Origin: an uncultured Lachnospiraceae bacterium
GTDB lineage: Bacteria > Bacillota > Clostridia > Lachnospirales > Lachnospiraceae
Assembly: GCA_910585905.1 (NCBI GenBank)
Contig: CAJUID010000018.1
Location: 1-54,848 of the forward strand
Length of the DNA: 54,848 bases
Direction of reading: 5' to 3'
The position numbers and the translations under genes were made by a program. A model generated the notes under the pieces. It saw only the letters and a program-made list of their open reading frames with translations. It did not search any database and was not told where the DNA came from. Shown here piece after piece: positions 36,579 to 44,758 of this stretch (position 1 is the first letter of the stretch; every line of letters starts with the position of its first letter).

Positions 36579-37209
36579 TTTTAAAAAGGAATACAAAGAA
36601 TTTTATATGCCAAAGAATAAGCCGCAGATAGTGACAGTTCCTGAGGCAAATTATATTGCTGTCCGTGGCATGGGAGATCCAAATGAGGAGGATGGTGCAT
36701 ATAAAAGGGCGATTGGAGTTTTATATGCGGTGGCGTATACTTTAAAAATGAGTTATAAAACAGATTATAAGATGGATGGTTTCTTTGAATATGTTGTGCC
36801 GCCTTTGGAGGGCTTTTGGTGGCAAGAAAATGTTAAGGGGATAGACTATTCTAATAAATCATCCTTTTGCTGGATTTCTATGATACGCTTGCCAGATTTT
36901 GTGAAAAAAGCGGATTTTGATTGGGCTGTCAAAACGGCGTCAGAAAAAAAGAAAATGGATTGTTCTTCAGCCGAATTTTTAACGGTTGATGAAGGATTAT
37001 GTGTACAGATTATGCATTATGGGGCTTATGATGATGAGCCGGGGACAGTAGCTATTATGGACAAGTTTATAGAAGAGAATGGCTATGAGAATGATATAAA
37101 TGATAAGAGGATGCATCATGAAATTTACCTCTCGGACGCAAGGAGAGTTGCGCCTGAAAAATGGAAAACAGTTATCAGGCATCCAATAAAAAAGAAAGTA
37201 GACAAATAA
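36568..37209 (+). CDS. GyrI-like small-molecule-binding domain protein
   Basis: A protein of about 213 residues resembling the GyrI-like/BmrR-effector fold that binds amphipathic ligands: VPEANYIAVRGMGDPNEEDGAYKRAIGVLYAVAYTLKMSYK is the typical start, and FLTVDEGLCVQIMHYGAYDDEPGTVAIMDKFI is the second half of the repeat. The ATG at 36568 is seven bases after GGAGG; earlier ATGs at 36553, 36562 and 36565 fit the site less well. It overlaps the upstream regulator gene, suggesting that it senses or sequesters a ligand with it. The ligand is unknown. Confidence 0.85.
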   Translation: MAFDFKKEYKEFYMPKNKPQIVTVPEANYIAVRGMGDPNEEDGAYKRAIGVLYAVAYTLKMSYKTDYKMDGFFEYVVPPLEGFWWQENVKGIDYSNKSSFCWISMIRLPDFVKKADFDWAVKTASEKKKMDCSSAEFLTVDEGLCVQIMHYGAYDDEPGTVAIMDKFIEENGYENDINDKRMHHEIYLSDARRVAPEKWKTVIRHPIKKKVDK

Positions 37210-37226
37210 GTCGGAAAGGGGAAAAG

Positions 37227-37523
37227 ATGGCAACTTCAAAGGAATATCATGATTATATTTTAGAAAACCTGCAAAAAGTAGGTGATGTCAGGACAAGGAA
37301 AATGATGGGGGAATATTGTGTCTATTTCCAGGGGAAGGTGATTGGAAATATATGCGATAATAGTTTATTTCTTAAACCAGTGGATTCTGCACTAAGAATG
37401 TTTCCAGATGCGGAAAGGGCATATCCATATGAGGGTTCAAAAACGTTAATGGTGGTTGTGGATGATGTCGAAAATGTGGAGAAAATGACGAAATTATTGC
37501 ATGCAATGTATGAGGAATTGTAA
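37227..37523 (+). CDS. TfoX N-terminal domain protein
   Basis: A 98-residue protein matching the TfoX/Sxy N-terminal domain: SKEYHDYILENLQ, VRTRKMMGEYCVYFQGKVIGNICDNSLFLKPV and AYPYEGSKTLMVV. In Proteobacteria TfoX activates competence genes; stand-alone N-domains in Firmicutes have no settled role. The start is ATG 37227 after GGAAAGGGG; an upstream in-frame ATG at 37161 lies inside the previous gene. It follows the GyrI-like gene by 17 bases and is the last gene of this three-gene operon. Confidence 0.85.
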   Translation: MATSKEYHDYILENLQKVGDVRTRKMMGEYCVYFQGKVIGNICDNSLFLKPVDSALRMFPDAERAYPYEGSKTLMVVVDDVENVEKMTKLLHAMYEEL

Positions 37524-37570
37524 AAAAGTAGAATAGGAAAACAGATAATAATCTTTTATAATGTTGGAGT

Positions 37571-38160
37571 CAAAATACTTTGACTTTCCCCATTTTTTGA
37601 AGACAATAATTTGATGTTATTGATAGGCAGTGGAGTTTCGCCAATTTTACTCTGTGATTGCATGATGATCCAAAAAACTTCAGGTGGAACAACCAGGAAT
37701 GCAGCCTCATCGCCAGACAACTAGCTTTGATAGAAGGTCTTTGCTTTGTAAAACTTCGATGGAATATGCGCCCCGAAGCATGTCTAAGCGGCATGTAGCA
37801 GTGTGCTATGTTTTCCTAGAAGGCACGCTTCCGCTACGCAGAGGCACGTAACGGTGCATAATATCCTGCAAAGCAGAATATAAGCACCGACGGCCTCTGA
37901 GTGCCTCTACGAAAAACATAGCACACTGCTGCATTGCCGTGAGTTTGCGAAAGGGGCGCATAAATCATACATCGAAGTTTGCAAAGCATTAGACCTTCCT
38001 CAAAGCGTAGCGTTGCCAGATGGGGCTGCATTGCCTGATTGTTCCATTTGAATTCTGAATGAAAATCATGTACACAGAGCAAAATTGGCAAAATATCTGT
38101 GTCTTCAATAACATCAGATTATTCCCTGCTAAAAATGGTAAAGTCAAACAAAATACCCAT
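37571..38160. repeat. 590-bp imperfect palindrome
   Basis: Two arms of about 290 bases in inverted orientation meet at CCTGCAAAGCAG near 37867. Matching blocks include AACTTCGATG, ATGCGCCCC, AGCAGTGTGCTATGTTTT, GATGTTATTGA, GGTGCATAATATCCTGC and the ends (CAAAATAC/GTATTTTG). By eye the arms agree at roughly 70%. Both arms contain a related reading frame (FKWNNQ versus FRWNNQ, EGL and KLR), the left one interrupted by stops. It fills the gap between the TfoX-N gene and the acyltransferase promoter; no intact gene is seen in it. Confidence 0.8.
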
Positions 38161-38188
38161 TGCAAACTATGAATTTTTGTGCTAGTAT
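38160..38188 (+). promoter_or_regulatory. Promoter of the acyltransferase gene
   Basis: TTGCAA, a 17-base spacer and TAGTAT, ending 35 bases before the ATG at 38224. It begins exactly at the right end of the palindrome. Confidence 0.55.
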
Positions 38189-38223
38189 AGTCTCGTTTAT
38201 GGATAGGAAACGAGGCGAAAGAA

Positions 38224-39336
38224 ATGAAAAAGAAGAGGGACTCTGGCATTGAGCTGTTGCGGATTTTTGCGATGCTAATGGTGATTGGTGTCCACATTTT
38301 TGTATATGGAGGATATTTTGACACTGCGCGCGAACAGAGTGGAATTGTCTGGTCGAGTGCATATTTTATGAGATTGTTTTTCCGTCCTGCAGTTAATATA
38401 TTTATTATTATTACGGGATATTTTATGGTACATTCTCCGTTTGACCTCAAAAAGTCTTACCGAAGGGTATTATCGGTATATGGGACAATATTGTTCTATT
38501 CTGTCTTACTTAGCATTATCGTGCTTGCAAATCGGACTGTATTTGAAACAGAGTATACAGTTTCTGTTATTATTGGTAAAATGCTTCTTCCCCTGCTTTC
38601 ACAGGAGTGGTATTTTTTAACGGGCTATATTTTATTGTGCCTATTTGCACCTTTTATAAATATTTCCCTGCAAAAAATCACAAAACAGGAGTACCAGATT
38701 TTACTTATCGTGGCAACGGTTGTGATGAGCTTGTGGCTTTGTCTGGCTAATCTAGATCCTTTCTGGGATGTTCTTCGTGACAGTGGATATGATGGGCTGT
38801 TTAAAGGGAAAAATGTATTTTCATTTATTTACATTTATCTTGTGGGCGGTTATATCGGGCTGTATGGCAAAACAAGGAAAACGCCGCAGTTTTTATATCT
38901 CTTTGGTGCATTTTTCTGTGTTGTGGTAAATTACTTAATCTGGACGCGGTTTGATGATCTGTTGGCATATGAGGATGTAGCTATGAGTTATGCAAATCCG
39001 CTTGTAGTGCTGACAGCAGTTTTTGCACTCTCTTTTTTTAAAGATGTGCATTTTTATAGTAAGGTTGTTAATATAATTGCTTCTACGACGATTGGAATCT
39101 ATGCACTTCATGAACTGGAATATATGCGTGACCTTATTTGGAGTAAATTTGATTTTTCCAAAATGGACTGTTCTAATCTAACCACCAATTTAATTCGCAT
39201 CGCTGCTATTATGATGTTTATTTTTTTGGCAGGTGCAATGATTGAACTGGCAAGGCAGCTTTTATTTATGGGCATTGGAAAGGCAGTAAAAAAGGCGTTT
39301 CCAGTAAATTCTGCTACAAAAAAGGCAAAGAACTAA
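38224..39336 (+). CDS. Membrane acyltransferase, family 3
   Basis: A 370-residue protein with about ten transmembrane helices that adds acyl (often acetyl) groups to cell-surface glycans. The N-terminal motif RDSGIELLRIFAMLMVIGVHIFVYGG carries the conserved His24; later helices include FFRPAVNIFIIITGYFM and LTGYILLCLFAPFINI, typical of the OafA/WecH family. The C-terminus is Lys-rich. A GAGGCGAAAG site precedes the ATG. It is a single-gene unit with its own promoter and terminator. The acceptor sugar is unknown. Confidence 0.88.
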   Translation: MKKKRDSGIELLRIFAMLMVIGVHIFVYGGYFDTAREQSGIVWSSAYFMRLFFRPAVNIFIIITGYFMVHSPFDLKKSYRRVLSVYGTILFYSVLLSIIVLANRTVFETEYTVSVIIGKMLLPLLSQEWYFLTGYILLCLFAPFINISLQKITKQEYQILLIVATVVMSLWLCLANLDPFWDVLRDSGYDGLFKGKNVFSFIYIYLVGGYIGLYGKTRKTPQFLYLFGAFFCVVVNYLIWTRFDDLLAYEDVAMSYANPLVVLTAVFALSFFKDVHFYSKVVNIIASTTIGIYALHELEYMRDLIWSKFDFSKMDCSNLTTNLIRIAAIMMFIFLAGAMIELARQLLFMGIGKAVKKAFPVNSATKKAKN

Positions 39337-39352
39337 TGCTCTTTGCCTTTTA
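39318..39352. terminator. Bidirectional terminator
   Basis: AAAAGGCAAAGA and TCTTTGCCTTTT form a perfect stem around an 8-base loop that includes the acyltransferase stop codon. It serves the acyltransferase and the convergent transporter operon. Confidence 0.8.
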
Positions 39353-39380
39353 ATGAACCTAAGAAAAATTTTAATAAGGT

Positions 39381-40418
39381 CTATTTCTTTTTCTTTACCC
39401 CTGAGATAACTGCCTGTAATACAATGAAGAAGCAGAGCAGTGCGGAAAGTACGATACGTACCCACCAGCTCGACAGTGAGCCCTGTGTTGTAATCAGGCT
39501 GGAAATAGTTCCCTTTATCAATACACCGAATATTGTTCCAAATGGTGTTCCGACACCACCGCTAAGAAGTGTACCACCGATTACGGAAGCAGAGATGGCA
39601 TCCATTTCAAGTCCTTTTGCCTGCTCAACGAAACCAGAACAGCTATTGAGGCAGAATAAGAATCCGCCGCAGCCGGCAAGGAAACCGTTTAAGATATAAG
39701 CTTTGAACTTTGTCTTGCGGACATTTAATCCCATCATCATAGCACTCTGCGCATTTCCACCGATTGCGTATACCTCACGGCCAAATTTCGTATACTTCAT
39801 AATTATTGCGATAATGAATACAATTACCAGGGCAATGATAACGGTTGGATATATGTACGCTGGAAGAAATTTTCCACGTTTACTATATGAACCGATCGGG
39901 AGGTAAATTCTATATTTTGCCCATGCAAGGAATGTTTCGTTTTTGATAGAAATCATATCCGTGCTGATCATAGAAGTAAGTCCTCTTCCGAAGAATAATC
40001 CTGCCAGACTGACGATAAATGGCTGAATCTCCAGATAGGAAATTAGGAATCCCTGTACAATACCATAGAGAAGTCCGATTCCTAATGCAATAGCAACAGC
40101 CATATAAGCGCTGGCACCGTGGTTTTCCATCTGATTTGCAACAGCCATACATACCAGGGCGGTTACAGAACCTACAGAAATATCAATTCCACCTGTAATC
40201 ATTACAATTGTCTGTCCAACGGCAATTACCAAAAGACCAGCATTTGAGATGAAGAGGTTTAAGAACATCTGCGGCTTAGCAAATCCACCCTCTGCAAAGA
40301 TAATCATACCTGAAATATACATTGCGAGGAACAGCAGAATGGTAATCATAAGGAGAAAAGTATTGGAGTTAATTTTTCTTTTTGTCTGTGTTTTTGAATC
40401 AAATATTCCCATTTCCAT
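39381..40418 (-). CDS. yjfF: Sugar ABC transporter permease, YjfF type
   Basis: A protein of about 345 residues with eight to ten helices, of the RbsC/BPD_transp_2 type. Motifs include ITGGIDISVGSVTALVCM and GGTLLSGGVGTPFGTIFGVL, typical of sugar permeases. It is the second permease of a YtfQ-YtfR-YtfT-YjfF system, known in E. coli to import galactofuranose-type sugars. The start is ATG 40418 after GGAGG; an in-frame GTG at 40439 overlaps ytfT. The ytfT stop and this ATG are one base apart, so translation is coupled. Substrate is inferred from gene order. Confidence 0.9.
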   Translation of the reverse strand: MEMGIFDSKTQTKRKINSNTFLLMITILLFLAMYISGMIIFAEGGFAKPQMFLNLFISNAGLLVIAVGQTIVMITGGIDISVGSVTALVCMAVANQMENHGASAYMAVAIALGIGLLYGIVQGFLISYLEIQPFIVSLAGLFFGRGLTSMISTDMISIKNETFLAWAKYRIYLPIGSYSKRGKFLPAYIYPTVIIALVIVFIIAIIMKYTKFGREVYAIGGNAQSAMMMGLNVRKTKFKAYILNGFLAGCGGFLFCLNSCSGFVEQAKGLEMDAISASVIGGTLLSGGVGTPFGTIFGVLIKGTISSLITTQGSLSSWWVRIVLSALLCFFIVLQAVISGVKKKK

Positions 40419-40419
40419 A

Positions 40420-41481
40420 TTATTTTCCTCCTTCCGCACTAGCTGTATTTGATAGTTTCTTTGCTTTCTGGTTTGCTAAGAATTTTTTAAATACAGGGCT
40501 TTGCAATACGACAATAATGATAACGACGATAGCCTTGTATACCGGCAGCTGGTCAGCTTTTACATTCATAGCATAAAGTGTAGTGGTTAATGCCTGGATT
40601 GTGTAGGCACCGATTACAGAACCCATTAAGTTAAATTTACCACCTCCAAGTACATTGCCGCCAAGGGCAACCGCAAGGATAGCATCCATTTCCAGGTTCA
40701 GGCCGATATTGTTCGCATCAGCGGAATAGATACGGCTAGATGCGACAACGCCTGCGATACCAGCCATAATTCCACAAATTACATAAGTCAGGAACTTAAT
40801 TAATGTAGAATTTAGACCAACCAGCCTAGAAGCAGTACCATTGATACCAACACTTTCGATATAAAGGCCAAGTGCTGTTTTCTTTAATATAATTTGAGTA
40901 ATAACAATTACGATAATTGCTATAAAAATAGGCGTAGGAATTGGGCATTTTCCGATATATCCGCCAAATGTTTTATAAGAGTCAACACGGATATATGTAA
41001 TCTGCCCTTTTGTAATTAACTGGGCAATTCCGCGGCCAGCGGTAAACAAGATCAATGTTGCTACCATTGGTTGAATGTTTAATTTTGCGACAAGGAATCC
41101 ATTAAATGCACCACACAGTGCAGAAGCAAGGATTCCAGCTATAATCGCAAGAATTAAAGGTGCGGCAAGTGATGTAACGGATGTTGCGCCTCCGGAAAGA
41201 ATCTGACAGCATACGGCTGCGGCAACTGCCATTACAGCGCCAACGCTGATGTCCTGGCCTCCCGAAGCAGCAGTAACGAGTGTCATGCCGACAGCGAGAA
41301 TTACAAGCTCAGATGCACGGTTAATTACAATAATGATGTAACCGGAAAGAACTCCGTTTTCAAGAGAGATTTTGAAGAAATCCGGTGTTTTAATAACGTT
41401 TACTAATAATACTGCGATTAAGCATACAATTGGCAAGAATAGACGCTTTGACGTAATATTTTTTAATGTATCTTTATTCAT
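40420..41481 (-). CDS. ytfT: Sugar ABC transporter permease, YtfT type
   Basis: A protein of about 353 residues of the BPD_transp_2 family, with VTAASGGQDISVGAVMAVAAAV and ALGGNVLGGGKFNLMGSVIGAYTIQAL motifs. The AASGGQDISVG sequence is the YtfT form. The start is ATG 41481 with AGGAGG about eight bases upstream and overlaps the ytfR end by 8 bases. Together with YjfF it would form a heterodimeric membrane pore driven by YtfR. Confidence 0.9.
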   Translation of the reverse strand: MNKDTLKNITSKRLFLPIVCLIAVLLVNVIKTPDFFKISLENGVLSGYIIIVINRASELVILAVGMTLVTAASGGQDISVGAVMAVAAAVCCQILSGGATSVTSLAAPLILAIIAGILASALCGAFNGFLVAKLNIQPMVATLILFTAGRGIAQLITKGQITYIRVDSYKTFGGYIGKCPIPTPIFIAIIVIVITQIILKKTALGLYIESVGINGTASRLVGLNSTLIKFLTYVICGIMAGIAGVVASSRIYSADANNIGLNLEMDAILAVALGGNVLGGGKFNLMGSVIGAYTIQALTTTLYAMNVKADQLPVYKAIVVIIIVVLQSPVFKKFLANQKAKKLSNTASAEGGK

Positions 41482-42985
41482 TTCCGTCACCTCCTGCGAT
41501 TGCTTTCATAATGCCTTCCTGGGTCAGTTCATCGCCGGTCAGTTCACCGACTTTCTTTCCGTCCCTCATAACACCCATTCTAGAACAGGTGCGGAGCATT
41601 TCTTCTACTTCAGATGAAATAAAGGTTACAGCCATACCCTGATCTGCCAGGTTCAGCACCAATTTCTGAATCTCTGTTTTTGTTCCAATATCAATACCAC
41701 GTGTTGGCTCATCCAAAATCAGGTATTCTGGATTGGTTAGGAGCCAGCGGCCAATAATAACTTTCTGTTGGTTACCGCCAGACAGGCTCTTAATCGGCGT
41801 TTCACGGCTAGCCGTCTTAATCTGCAGCATTTCTATGTATTTGTCAGCGGCTTCCTCCATCTCCTTATGGCTCATAAGGTGGAACATTCCTTTTTTCGCC
41901 TGCAATGCAAGAATAATATTTTCTCTTACAGACAGATCAGCAATAATTCCATCCTTTTTGCGGTCCTCTGGAAGGTAAGCCATGCCAAGTTTCATTGCGT
42001 CAATTGGTGCGTTGATTTTTGCCTCCTGGCCATTTACTAAAATCTTACCAGAATCTGGCTTGTCAGCGCCATATATTGCACGGACAAGTTCTGAACGCCC
42101 GGAACCTAATAAACCAGTAAGGCCGACAACCTCTCCTTTGTTTGCCACAAAATCAAATGGTTTGATGCTTCCTTTCCGCCCAACGCCCTTTGCCTCAATA
42201 ACCGGAACAAATTTCTCCAGTTTTTTATGATCCCCTTTGATATCAGCCAAATCATCAAAATCTTTACCCATCATCTTTGAAACGAGCTTGACACGAGGAA
42301 GGTCTGCTACTTCATATTCACCGACCAGTGTGCCGTTTCGGAGTACGGTAATTCTGTCACAGACTTCATATACCTGCTCAAGGAAATGGGTAACAAAGAT
42401 AATTCCTACTCCCTCACTCTTTAATCTACGCATTAAGACAAATAACTTTTCCACTTCTTCATCATCCAGAGAGGATGTTGGTTCGTCCAGGATTAGCACT
42501 TGACACTTCATATCAACCGCCCTGGCAATTGCAATCATCTGCTGCTTTGCAAGAGAACATTCCTCTAATTTATCTGTTGCATTTGCGTCAATATCCAAAT
42601 TCTTTAATAGTTCTGCAGATTTTTTGTTCATTGTCCGCCAATCAATAAAACCAAATTTTCTTGGCTCGCGTCCAATAAAGAGGTTTTCTGCCACGGTAAG
42701 ATTTGGACATAAGTTTACTTCCTGATAAACGGTACTGATTCCATGTGACTGGGCATCCTGGGGAGATTTGTTCACAATATTTGTGCCGGCCATTGTAATA
42801 GTGCCGGATTCAAAATCATGTACGCCGGTAAGCACTTTAATCAGAGTAGATTTTCCGGCTCCATTCTCGCCCATGAGTGCATGGATTTCACCCTTACGGA
42901 GCTTGAAGTCTACATGTTGTAGTGCCTTTACACCAGGGAATGTTTTGGATACATCTTTCATATCCAGTACAACATTATTTTCCAT
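41474..42985 (-). CDS. ytfR: Sugar ABC transporter ATP-binding protein, YtfR type
   Basis: A 503-residue double ATPase. First half: Walker A GENGAGKSTLIKVL (about residues 39-52), signature CSLAKQQMIAIARA, Walker B LILDEPTSSLDD. Second half: degenerate P-loop LTGLLGSGRSELVRAI, LSGGNQQKVIIGRWL and LILDEPTRGIDIG. This matches sugar-importer ATPases of the RbsA/MglA/YtfR group. It begins 392 bases after ytfQ, and that gap contains two terminators. Overlap with ytfT suggests coupled translation of the three downstream genes. Confidence 0.93.
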   Translation of the reverse strand: MENNVVLDMKDVSKTFPGVKALQHVDFKLRKGEIHALMGENGAGKSTLIKVLTGVHDFESGTITMAGTNIVNKSPQDAQSHGISTVYQEVNLCPNLTVAENLFIGREPRKFGFIDWRTMNKKSAELLKNLDIDANATDKLEECSLAKQQMIAIARAVDMKCQVLILDEPTSSLDDEEVEKLFVLMRRLKSEGVGIIFVTHFLEQVYEVCDRITVLRNGTLVGEYEVADLPRVKLVSKMMGKDFDDLADIKGDHKKLEKFVPVIEAKGVGRKGSIKPFDFVANKGEVVGLTGLLGSGRSELVRAIYGADKPDSGKILVNGQEAKINAPIDAMKLGMAYLPEDRKKDGIIADLSVRENIILALQAKKGMFHLMSHKEMEEAADKYIEMLQIKTASRETPIKSLSGGNQQKVIIGRWLLTNPEYLILDEPTRGIDIGTKTEIQKLVLNLADQGMAVTFISSEVEEMLRTCSRMGVMRDGKKVGELTGDELTQEGIMKAIAGGDGNE

Positions 42986-43193
42986 TTAAACTCACCTACT
43001 TTCTCATATTTATTACTTCGGAAGTTATATCTCACAGATTTTAGGAGAATAAATTTTTAAGGACATCTATTTAGTTGATACCGCAAGTATAGCAGTGCTG
43101 CATTAAGATTTTCAGCAGAATATCTCCCCCAAAAATATAGTCAAGTAGAAGCTGCAAGATATAATAGCCGATGAAATACGCTAAAAAGGGCGT

Positions 43194-43226
43194 AAAAAAA
43201 GGGCACAGACTTCGCTTGTGCCCTGG
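43194..43226 (-). terminator. Terminator 2 between ytfQ and ytfR
   Basis: On the minus strand GGGCACA-loop-TGTGCCC followed by T7. The stem and flanks (CCAGGGCAC, GTGCCCTTTTTT) repeat those of terminator 1. Confidence 0.8.
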
Positions 43227-43248
43227 CAAAAACGCTAAAGCGTTTTTG
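43227..43248. other. Hairpin between the two terminators
   Basis: AAAAACGCT and AGCGTTTTT pair around a 2-4 base loop. It lies between the two matching terminators in the ytfQ-ytfR gap. Confidence 0.55.
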
Positions 43249-43287
43249 TTGGTACACCACTATGTTACGAGCAGTTTCCTATAAGTC

Positions 43288-43320
43288 AAAAAAGGGCACC
43301 GTCTATGCCGGTGCCCTGGC
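43288..43320 (-). terminator. Terminator 1 after ytfQ
   Basis: On the minus strand GGGCACC-loop-GGTGCCC followed by T6, about 60 bases after the ytfQ stop. Partial read-through would give more binding protein than membrane components. Confidence 0.8.
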
Positions 43321-43377
43321 TAAAAGCCAAAAGAAATATAGTTCCCAGTCTCCCAGCTATTTTACGCCTGAATTTTT

Positions 43378-44463
43378 TTAGTATGCACGGCCGTCAATTA
43401 CTTCCTGTGTTACTTCTGTAACATCATAATCTGTTCCGTCAACAGTTACCTTAGCAACATCAGCACCATGTGCATAAATTCCTTCATCTACATATGCCTG
43501 CTTATCAGGTGTCTCACCTGCTTCTAATTTCTTAATGATCTCTTCTACACGAGGTCCATGAAGTGGGTTACACTCTGTGTTTAAGATAATCTTACCAGAT
43601 AAAGTATCTGTGATACCTGCTTTTGTTGTATCAAATGACATTACAAGAATGTCTCCATCAGGACCAACTTTCTTACCAGCAGCTTCAATTGCATCAATTG
43701 CGCCAAATGCTTCATTATCATTCTCACAGTATACAACATTGATGTCATCATGCTGTTTTAACATAGACTCCATAACTTCCTGGCCTTTTGCCTGTGTAAA
43801 TTCACCAGTCTGCTGCGCAAGCAGGTTCCAGCCGTTTGCCTTAACAGCATCATTTAAAGCTTCTGTACGTCCAATCTGAGCAGATGCACCGATTGTACCC
43901 TGAATATCTACAATATTGATTTTGTCAATCTTCTTAGCTTCTGCATATGCCTTTAACCATTCACATGCCTTCTGTCCCTCTAACTTGAAGTTAGAACCAA
44001 CCCATGCAGTGTAGAGGTCATCCTGTGAAACATCTACCATACGGTCAACGATAATAACTGGGATATCAGCATCTTTTGCTTCCTGGAGAACTGTGTCCCA
44101 TCCAGTCTCAGTAACTGGTGCAAGTACAATGTAGTCAACTTCCTGGTTGATAAAGTTACGGATTGCCGTAATCTGATTTTCCTGTTTCTGCTGAGCATCA
44201 TCGAAAATCAGTTTGTAGCCGTTCTCCTCACTAAATGTAGACTTCATAGACTGAGAGTTAGCAGTACGCCAGTCAGATTCTGCACCTACCTGTGAAAATC
44301 CAACAGTGATTACATCATCACTTGAATTGTCATCACTCTGATTTGATTTGTCATCGCTGGTAACACTGGATTTGTTATCCTTGTCGTCACCGGCTCCGCA
44401 GCCTGTCATCAATGTAGCTGCCATCATTACGGAAAGTGCTGTTGCTAAAAATTTTTTCTTCAT
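43378..44463 (-). CDS. ytfQ: Sugar-binding lipoprotein, YtfQ type
   Basis: Extracellular solute receptor of the importer. The protein of 361 residues has a lipoprotein signal (MKKKFLATALSVMMAATLMTG) with the lipidated Cys at residue 22, an Asp/Ser-rich linker, then a periplasmic-binding-protein type 1 fold: VITVGFSQVGAESDWRTANS, DYIVLAPVTETGWDTVLQEAK, DIPVIIVDRMV and NDNEAFGAIDAIEAAG. The GFSQVGAESDWR start is the YtfQ pattern. ATG 44463 is chosen because AAGGAGG lies just upstream; an earlier in-frame start at 44613 would bury the signal peptide. The first gene of the importer, separated from ytfR by terminators. Confidence 0.92.
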   Translation of the reverse strand: MKKKFLATALSVMMAATLMTGCGAGDDKDNKSSVTSDDKSNQSDDNSSDDVITVGFSQVGAESDWRTANSQSMKSTFSEENGYKLIFDDAQQKQENQITAIRNFINQEVDYIVLAPVTETGWDTVLQEAKDADIPVIIVDRMVDVSQDDLYTAWVGSNFKLEGQKACEWLKAYAEAKKIDKINIVDIQGTIGASAQIGRTEALNDAVKANGWNLLAQQTGEFTQAKGQEVMESMLKQHDDINVVYCENDNEAFGAIDAIEAAGKKVGPDGDILVMSFDTTKAGITDTLSGKIILNTECNPLHGPRVEEIIKKLEAGETPDKQAYVDEGIYAHGADVAKVTVDGTDYDVTEVTQEVIDGRAY

Positions 44464-44758
44464 TATTCTTCTCCTCCTTAATATAAAAGATAATGATACC
44501 GTCTGAAATGTACTATCAGACATTGTCCTTTTATAAAATATGCAGTTTTTTTCCCATGTATGTAAATCTCTGCTATTGTTTTGCAATATTGTGCCTGCTA
44601 CTGCAAAAGGCAATGCTTTTTGATTTAAAGTGAGATTTCATAGCAACTGTATATTTCATATCATAGCTATATCATATAGTAATATTGTTAGAGGGTAAAC
44701 AGAATAATATATGCATTTTTGTCTATTTTTTTTGATTTGTTGACTTTTTTGTGATTTT

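Noticed and set aside
37834..38091. Minus-strand open frame of 85 residues in the palindrome
   Set aside because: It has no start context and is part of an arm whose counterpart has stops; described as a gene remnant inside the palindrome instead.
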